Of a stretch of 64,000 nt of DNA, positions 59,057 to 64,000 are shown one piece after another. Within the stretch, counting starts at the first letter, position 1. Each line of letters starts with the position of its first letter. Position numbers and translations under genes: made by a program. Source of the DNA: Bdellovibrionales bacterium CG10_big_fil_rev_8_21_14_0_10_45_34 (lineage in GTDB: Bacteria > Bdellovibrionota > Bdellovibrionia > Bdellovibrionales > 1-14-0-10-45-34); the NCBI GenBank assembly GCA_002778785.1, contig PEZS01000009.1:1-64000 (forward strand). The letters run 5' to 3'. The notes beneath the pieces were generated by a model. It was not told the DNA's origin. It was given only the letters and a program-made list of their open reading frames with translations, and did not search any database.

Positions 59057-59779
59057 CTACTTCACAATTTCTTTAATGAAGCCAGATTTCACAGCACCAT
59101 TGTTAGTGAGGCTCACCAACTTGTCAGATGCAGCTTTTTTATCGGCAAATAGACCTATGTTGACCCTATACCAGTCTTCTCCATTAACTTTTGCAGCAAT
59201 ATAAAAAGCGTTATGACCTTTTGACTTCCAGTCTTCTGCAACTTTCTTAGCTGTGTCTTCTGCTTTGTGTGACGAAATCTGAATTGTCCATTTTCCGACT
59301 GCGGCGGCTGCAACATCTTGTGGCAAAGCATTTGGAAGCCGATTGGGCTCGGTCGGCTTAATTTCCTCAGGCGTCTTACCTTTAGCTATTCTGTCTGCGA
59401 CGTTCTGAATTTTATCTAGCTTTGGCTTTGCTTCCTCTACCATCTTAGAGGTGTCGGCCTCTAAAAAGTCATGCTCGCCACTTCGAGCCAAGGGCTCCGA
59501 TGGCTGTTCAAATTCCTTGGCCAGTCTCTCGATGTCTTCATGAGTCAGTATCTCATCAGGACTGACTTTCTGAATATCCTGGGACGGCACTGAAGCTAGA
59601 TCTCTCTCAGTACCCACGCCATGCCCATCTGTACCGTGCTCCATTGCAGCCATTCTGTGTTGACTATCACTAAACTGTTTTCCAACAAAAGTGCCGATTG
59701 AAAACGACAACAATGAAATAAAGAAAACTAGCACCAATTTGATTAACGTGTCGGTTTTAGAACCCCCCGATTGCCCCAT
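59057..59779 (-). CDS. SPOR-domain envelope protein
   Basis: 240 residues. Cytoplasmic start, one membrane segment (LIKLVLVFFISLLSFSIGTF) near residue 13-32, then an Asp/Glu/Pro/Lys-rich linker and a C-terminal SPOR domain from about 165 (WTIQISSHKAEDTAKKVAED, NAFYIAAKVNGEDWYRVNIG). SPOR domains bind denuded peptidoglycan and often mark septal proteins. AAGGAG and ATG upstream are good. Separated from the flagellar genes by a strong terminator, so a division or cell wall role is more likely than a flagellar one. Confidence 0.88.
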   Translation of the reverse strand: MGQSGGSKTDTLIKLVLVFFISLLSFSIGTFVGKQFSDSQHRMAAMEHGTDGHGVGTERDLASVPSQDIQKVSPDEILTHEDIERLAKEFEQPSEPLARSGEHDFLEADTSKMVEEAKPKLDKIQNVADRIAKGKTPEEIKPTEPNRLPNALPQDVAAAAVGKWTIQISSHKAEDTAKKVAEDWKSKGHNAFYIAAKVNGEDWYRVNIGLFADKKAASDKLVSLTNNGAVKSGFIKEIVK

Positions 59780-59859
59780 CCTTTAAACTCCTTCCAAGAA
59801 CCACAATTAAATGTTACTCAGAAGCGACGTATCGGTCAAAAACAAACCCGGAGTGTCCT

Positions 59860-60654
59860 GTGTCTGATCCTCTTAGAAAGCGTCTTGCCGTTGCTATCGA
59901 GGCATGTCAACTTGCTGACGCAGTTCTCCTTAAACATTTCAATAGGTTGAAGGAAGTTAAGCATAAACCTGATGCTGGCTTAGTGACTGAAGCCGACGTT
60001 GAAAGTGAACAAACAGTCCAGTCTTTTCTCAAAAAGCATTACCCCCACGATGCATTTGTAGGCGAAGAATCCGGACTTCAGTCTGGCGCAGATGCAACAA
60101 GTGGCCGCTGGATTTGCGACCCTCTTGATGGGACCACCAATTACGTAAACGGCTTTGACTACTTTGGAGTGTCACTCGCTTATGTTGAGGGCAAAGAAAC
60201 TCTACTAGGCGTGACGACTATTCCGAGGATGGGTCGAACATTTCATGCTACCAAAGGTGGGGGCTCCTTTCTGAACGGCGAGAGAATCTCGGTACGAATG
60301 ACGAAAAGTCGCCTCTCTGAATGCTTTCTTGCAACCGGGTTTTCTTACTCCGTCGGACCTATACTTTCAAAACAGATGAAACTCTTTGAAACAATGGTGA
60401 GATCCACAACTGCGGTAAGACGTCCAGGGGCTGCATGTTTAGATTTGGCATTTGTTTCGGCAGGTGTATTTGACGGTTTTTGGGAATACGATCTGCAACC
60501 TTGGGATTTGGTGGCCGGAGAACTTCTCGTAAGAGAGGCTGGTGGTCTCACTTGTAACGAGCGCGGCCAACCCTACAGCATCGATAGCACAGGCGTGATC
60601 GCAGGAAGCCCCAAAATCTTTGAAGAACTCAAAGGCCGAATCCTAGAGAACTAA
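59860..60654 (+). CDS. Inositol monophosphatase family (SuhB/IMPase-like) enzyme
   Basis: 264 residues; metal-dependent phosphatase of the IMPase/FBPase fold. Motifs: FVGEESG near 67-73, WICDPLDGTTNYVNGFDYF near 83, and WDLVAGELLVREAGG near 208. GTG start with GGAG 5 bases upstream. It may also act on transcription machinery as SuhB does in enterics. Divergent from the SPOR gene by 80 bases. No co-directional neighbour. Confidence 0.92.
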   Translation: MSDPLRKRLAVAIEACQLADAVLLKHFNRLKEVKHKPDAGLVTEADVESEQTVQSFLKKHYPHDAFVGEESGLQSGADATSGRWICDPLDGTTNYVNGFDYFGVSLAYVEGKETLLGVTTIPRMGRTFHATKGGGSFLNGERISVRMTKSRLSECFLATGFSYSVGPILSKQMKLFETMVRSTTAVRRPGAACLDLAFVSAGVFDGFWEYDLQPWDLVAGELLVREAGGLTCNERGQPYSIDSTGVIAGSPKIFEELKGRILEN

Positions 60655-60759
60655 CATCCGGCCGCAAAAAAATGATTTCGCCGAAATGCTCCCTAGGAGC
60701 TATTGCCATTTTTCTTAAATTACTGCAGAAAAACGCAACAAAACGATTTGCAACAGCCC

Positions 60760-61671
60760 CTAAACGCCGCGAATTCGCGACAAATAATATCGCTTAGGAC
60801 GTGCCGTAGGGTCAGGCTGTGGGTCGACACATGCGATAAAATCTCCATCGGGATTTCTGACAACACCCTGACAAATCTTAATTTTTTCTTCGGGGTAAGT
60901 TTTGCCGCCGTAAAGAAATCGAAAGGTCGACTTCTGGTTGATCGAATCTATGAGAGACGAAAACCAATGTTCTGATTTTCTATAGTATTCCAAACTGTAC
61001 CTGCGCCAGCTGAGGTCTTTACCCATGAGCTCCATCACTTTTTCAAGCGTGCAGTCGTGAGAGAGCCTACTAAAACATTCAAGCAGAAGACCCAAGCACG
61101 CTTTAGAGTCATCGAGAGCTCGGTGCGCGTCTCCCTTATGAAGATTTAGAAACTCAACCAAAGTTTGCAAACGATGATTCGGAGCTCCGCTAATCAAAGT
61201 ACGAGAAAGTAACGACGAACACAAAACGCGATTCTGCGGAAGTCTGTATCCGAGTCTTTCAATATCATACGCAAGAAAACCCAAATCAAAGGGTGCATGG
61301 TGGGCCACCAAAACGGCCTCGCCTATAAAACTCAAAAAACTTGGTAAAACAGTTTCCATAGTCGGTGCATCCGAAACCATTTCATTTGTGATACGGTGAA
61401 TAGATATAATAAAATCGCCCATGGGCTCGCGGGGTTTTATTAGCGACTGAAACTCGCCAATGATCTCTCCGTTCTTCCACTTGACGGCAGCAAGCTCCAC
61501 TATGTCGTTTCCCACCGGGAAGGCGCCACTCGTCTCGGTATCAAAGCTCACTATCTCAAGGTTTTTTAAACCGGCGCTTAAAATCTGTTCCATGCAAACT
61601 GCTTTCTTATCACTAAAAATGGTAGACAGACCAAATTGAATAGTTTTGAAGAACGAGTGACCATAGTCCAA
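60760..61671 (-). CDS. DEDDh 3'-5' exonuclease with WYL-like C-terminal domain
   Basis: 303 residues. The exonuclease part matches DnaQ/PolC epsilon type: FDTETSG near 41 (Asp, Glu), HAPFDLGFLAYD near 125 and HRALDDSKACLG near 188 (His and Asp). A C-terminal part from about 245 (STFRFLYGGKTYPEE, DFIACVDPQPDP, RYYLSRIRGV) is like a WYL domain, a ligand or nucleic acid sensor. The ORF starts at 61671; MEQILSAGLKNLE at 61593 is the other likely start and has no better ribosome site. It stands near motB but is not flagellar. Confidence 0.83.
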   Translation of the reverse strand: MDYGHSFFKTIQFGLSTIFSDKKAVCMEQILSAGLKNLEIVSFDTETSGAFPVGNDIVELAAVKWKNGEIIGEFQSLIKPREPMGDFIISIHRITNEMVSDAPTMETVLPSFLSFIGEAVLVAHHAPFDLGFLAYDIERLGYRLPQNRVLCSSLLSRTLISGAPNHRLQTLVEFLNLHKGDAHRALDDSKACLGLLLECFSRLSHDCTLEKVMELMGKDLSWRRYSLEYYRKSEHWFSSLIDSINQKSTFRFLYGGKTYPEEKIKICQGVVRNPDGDFIACVDPQPDPTARPKRYYLSRIRGV

Positions 61672-61742
61672 ATCTGGAGCGGCGTCAAAAGGTGAGAGAA
61701 TCCCTAACCCAGCAGAGAATTGGGGGACACTTTGATAAAAGC

Positions 61743-62618
61743 CTAGTTCTTCTTTTTATTGCTGAGGGTCTTCACAAAATTGTCGTAAACTGAAGTGTCT
61801 GTTTCTTTTTTCTCGAAGAGAGTTTCTAGCTCACGAGGTTTTCTTTGTCCTTCAATAGTGGGCTTTTGCTTGATTTGAAATTTAATAAATCCCCTCGGAC
61901 GACTACCTTTAGAGATGCTTGTCGCTCGCGCCACAACCGTCTCGCCGAGCACACTGGCCGATTTGTGTTCGAGCCCAGCTTCGATATTTGACTTAATGAG
62001 GTCTCTTCTTTGATCGGCCACTTTTTTGGCAGTCAACGGATTTTGATCTATCACGGATTGGGTAAAAATAAAGGATTCAATATTTATGTTTGCATCCTCT
62101 ACGCCCGTGGTAAGAAGTTTAATTTTTTCCATCATCTGAACAAACTGCTTGGATGGGTCTGCTGTGCCCGGTTCAAAGAGATATTTGTCGTCTATCTGAA
62201 ACTGAATCCTGTCAGATTCCACTTGAACGTCGCCCGCCAGTTCTCCTAGTTGATTGGCAATCTCGGCCAATACAATCTTACGTGAACCCATTGCGAACAG
62301 ATTGGGAGTGAAGTCTGCCGGCTCCATAAACGACTGAACCACTTGAAGAGGCTCATTTACTAGATCTAGAAACAACTTTTCTAAGGTGAGCTCTGCTCCG
62401 TAGCTAGTAAAGGTATTCTGAATCATGCTTGGCCCTGAGAAATAAGAAGCAACGTTCTTTTTCACTTCTGGAGTTTGATTAAGAAGCCACATTACTAGAA
62501 AGAATGCCATCATTGCCGTCATAAAGTCAGCGAATGCCACCTTCCAAGCGCCACCATGATGACCGCCTCCGGAAACCGTAATTTTTTTAATGACTATCAT
62601 TGGCTTCTTATCAGCCAC
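61743..62618 (-). CDS. motB: Flagellar stator protein MotB
   Basis: 291 residues. One membrane segment with the proton-binding Asp31 in VAFADFMTAMMAFFLVMWLL, after a basic stretch. The plug and linker follow. The peptidoglycan-binding OmpA-like domain should carry a GHTD-type loop; here the matching part is IESFIFTQSVIDQNPLTAKK, so it is very divergent. The tail is basic. motA is 20 bases upstream. Identity is sure from the N-terminus and neighbour. Confidence 0.92.
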   Translation of the reverse strand: MADKKPMIVIKKITVSGGGHHGGAWKVAFADFMTAMMAFFLVMWLLNQTPEVKKNVASYFSGPSMIQNTFTSYGAELTLEKLFLDLVNEPLQVVQSFMEPADFTPNLFAMGSRKIVLAEIANQLGELAGDVQVESDRIQFQIDDKYLFEPGTADPSKQFVQMMEKIKLLTTGVEDANINIESFIFTQSVIDQNPLTAKKVADQRRDLIKSNIEAGLEHKSASVLGETVVARATSISKGSRPRGFIKFQIKQKPTIEGQRKPRELETLFEKKETDTSVYDNFVKTLSNKKKN

Positions 62619-62638
62619 TGATTTTCCTTTCGCTTAAA

Positions 62639-63526
62639 TTATGCAGCCTTCTTTTCTTTTAGGGCCTTGTCCATTTCATCAAAACTAGGGCGCTGATCAG
62701 GAAAAATTGATCTTCGCGCATATTCCACACATACCAGCGGAGGGTTACCGCGCTGAAGAGCCACAAGCGCCACTTTGATGCATCTCAAATAACGGCCATC
62801 TGCTTCAATGTTACGGCCTATTTTTCCGGCAAGTGGCGAAAAGAATCCGTAGGCAGCCATAACCCCCATAAACGTACCAACAAGTGCGGCCGCAACGGAA
62901 TGACCAATGACTTCTGTGCCCTGATCCAGTTTACCCATCGTGATCACAACGCCCAAAACCGCAGCTACGATTCCTAAGCCCGGCATCGCGTCTGCAGTGT
63001 TTGCCACAATGTGCTGAGCATCGTGTTCTTCTTCGTGGCCTGTTTTGATATCCAAATCCAACAAGTCATCGACATCGTACTGGGTGAGATCTGCACTTAA
63101 CGTAATCTTCATCGTGTCACACAACAAATGAACAGCATGATGATTTTTCAAAAAACTCGGATACGCTTTAAAAATCTCTGAACCCTGGGGCTCCTCAATG
63201 TGTTTCTCTACCCCTTGAGGGCCATCTTTTCGAAAAGTTTGAAACAACCTATAGAGAAGCTGCAAGAGATCGAGGTACTCTTTTGAAGAAGGGCCTGAGC
63301 TCCCAACCATAGCGCGAATAGAATACTTAACACTTGCCTTAAGTGATGACATAGGAGCTTGAATAATCGCCGCACCGAGCGCAGCACCGAAAATGATCAT
63401 CACCTCAGTAGGTTGCATGATCACACGCATGTTTCCGCCGTGGAGAATGAATCCACCGAAAACCATTACCAAAACCACAATCAACCCGACGGCACCCATA
63501 GCCACTCCTACTTTTGTTACATTCAC
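62639..63526 (-). CDS. motA: Flagellar stator protein MotA
   Basis: 295 residues with four membrane segments. VGVAMGAVGLIVVLVMVFGG at the start, VMIIFGAALGAAIIQAPM, a cytoplasmic loop of about 100 residues with YLDLLQLLYRLFQTFRKDGP, then GLGIVAAVLGVVITMGKLDQ and ALVGTFMGVMAAYGFFSPLA, the MotA signature. Full length. ATG with AAAGAG upstream. The first gene of the motAB pair; the upstream spacer 63527-63739 is divergent with lon and lacks an obvious FliA-type promoter. Confidence 0.95.
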   Translation of the reverse strand: MNVTKVGVAMGAVGLIVVLVMVFGGFILHGGNMRVIMQPTEVMIIFGAALGAAIIQAPMSSLKASVKYSIRAMVGSSGPSSKEYLDLLQLLYRLFQTFRKDGPQGVEKHIEEPQGSEIFKAYPSFLKNHHAVHLLCDTMKITLSADLTQYDVDDLLDLDIKTGHEEEHDAQHIVANTADAMPGLGIVAAVLGVVITMGKLDQGTEVIGHSVAAALVGTFMGVMAAYGFFSPLAGKIGRNIEADGRYLRCIKVALVALQRGNPPLVCVEYARRSIFPDQRPSFDEMDKALKEKKAA

Positions 63527-63701
63527 TCTTTCGGAATTTTTGCGCCTTACATAGAGTTCGCGGCACTCATTCGACTCAGGTTACAAACGATGGTCTGTGA
63601 ATCCACTTGACCAACTCGACCAATAGACAGGCCCAGACCAGTGCCTGCGACAATTTTTAGGTGCGACGCATCCGAAAAAGGTACTAGGCACTCGTGCGAG
63701 T

Positions 63702-63731
63702 CTTGACCGATCGAAAAGTGACCTCACATTA
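63702..63731 (+). promoter_or_regulatory. Candidate sigma-32-like promoter for lon
   Basis: CTTGACC at 63702-63708 and CTCACATTA at 63723-63731, 14 bases apart, resemble the CTTGAA/CCCCATTA heat-shock pattern. TTGACC with CATTAA at 18 bases is also a weak sigma-70 reading. Transcription would begin a few bases ahead of the lon ATG at 63740, leaving an almost absent leader. Confidence 0.35.
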
Positions 63732-63739
63732 AGACTAGT

Positions 63740-64000
63740 ATGAAAAAAACTATTGCCGTTCTACCGATTAAAAATACTGTTCTCTTCCCGACGGTCACTA
63801 TGCCTTTGGCTGTGGGGCGGCCTCGTAGCGTTGCCTCCCTATTGAAGGCCCACTCTGAAAACAATCAAATTGTCATAGTTACTCAGCAAAACCTCGATGT
63901 AGTAGAACCAGAGCTTTCTGATCTCTACAAAGTTGGCACACTGTGCAAAATTGACGGTGTACATGGCAGTGAAGAGAACGGTTATCAAATTGTTGTGACT
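63740..64000 (+). CDS. lon: ATP-dependent Lon protease, N-terminal part (cut by window edge)
   Basis: The first 87 codons of an ORF that runs off the right edge. MKKTIAVLPIKNTVLFPTVT then PLAVGRPRSVASLLKA and IVIVTQQNLDVVEP are the start of the Lon substrate-binding (LAN) domain. The reading frame is open to the end of the window. No Shine-Dalgarno is seen before the ATG. Lon degrades misfolded and regulatory proteins. Identity rests on the N-domain alone; the ATPase and Ser-Lys protease domains are outside the window. Confidence 0.88.
   Translation, partial: MKKTIAVLPIKNTVLFPTVTMPLAVGRPRSVASLLKAHSENNQIVIVTQQNLDVVEPELSDLYKVGTLCKIDGVHGSEENGYQIVVT

Overview
The window is a dense chromosomal segment (about 64 kb, moderate GC, few spacers) of a flagellated Gram-negative bacterium. 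The gene set suggests a member of Bdellovibrionota or a related delta-like lineage. The reasons are a long fliL-to-fliA operon with flhF/flhG behind a canonical sigma-54 promoter, a Flp/Tad-type pilus locus with CpaC and CpaF, many glycine-rich or lipoprotein-type exported proteins, an RpoH-type sigma factor with a long N-terminal extension, and an unlinked gcvT/gcvH pair behind folD. The lineage is inferred from gene content, not from any search.

Layout. 0-9.4 kb: a glycine-rich lipoprotein, exported proteins of unknown function, an ABC-F ATPase, a CoA-transferase/hydrolase and an Rnl2-like RNA ligase. 9.4-12.5 kb: a guanine deaminase-like enzyme, an A+T-rich acyltransferase, a decayed coding remnant and tRNA-Leu(UAG). 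12.5-24 kb: a beta-barrel-like protein, then a tight three-gene run (nitrilase, GNAT-PEP carboxylase fusion, exported GH13_18-like enzyme), a FkbM methyltransferase and a DUF2079 membrane protein. 24-30 kb: an M24 peptidase-like protein, a PAS hybrid histidine kinase, and folD-gcvT-gcvH (one-carbon metabolism). 30-40.6 kb: a Flp/Tad-like locus (Flp pilin, three more pilin-like proteins, CpaB-like, a PEGA-like protein, CpaC secretin, CpaF ATPase) interrupted by an opposed Gly/Met-rich exported protein and a REC-histidine kinase. 40.6-47.3 kb: an orphan FliG-C-like gene, aspS and hisS, a PHA-system protein, rpoH and a BrnT/BrnA toxin-antitoxin pair. 47.3-64 kb: a long structured inverted repeat, then the flagellar operon on the minus strand (fliL-M-N-O-P-Q-R, flhB, flhA, flhF, flhG, fliA), a SPOR protein, an inositol monophosphatase-family enzyme, a DEDDh exonuclease with a WYL-like tail, motA/motB, and the 5' end of lon.

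How it works together: the sigma-54 promoter ahead of fliL probably drives a transcript for the export gate, switch parts, the FlhF/FlhG number-and-position control pair, and the late sigma factor FliA; motA/motB supply the stator. The pilus locus holds the pilin, secretin and ATPase but not the inner-membrane platform (TadB/TadC) or prepilin peptidase, which must lie elsewhere. RpoH and a sigma-32-like promoter in front of lon hint at a shared heat-shock circuit.

The least explained items are: the ~120-nt nested hairpin after fliA; the GNAT-PEPC fusion next to a lone nitrilase, with an altered catalytic loop; the exported sucrose phosphorylase-like enzyme; the RNA ligase; a CTG start inferred for folD; and the repeated presence of short, unrelated tandem repeats in intergenic spacers.
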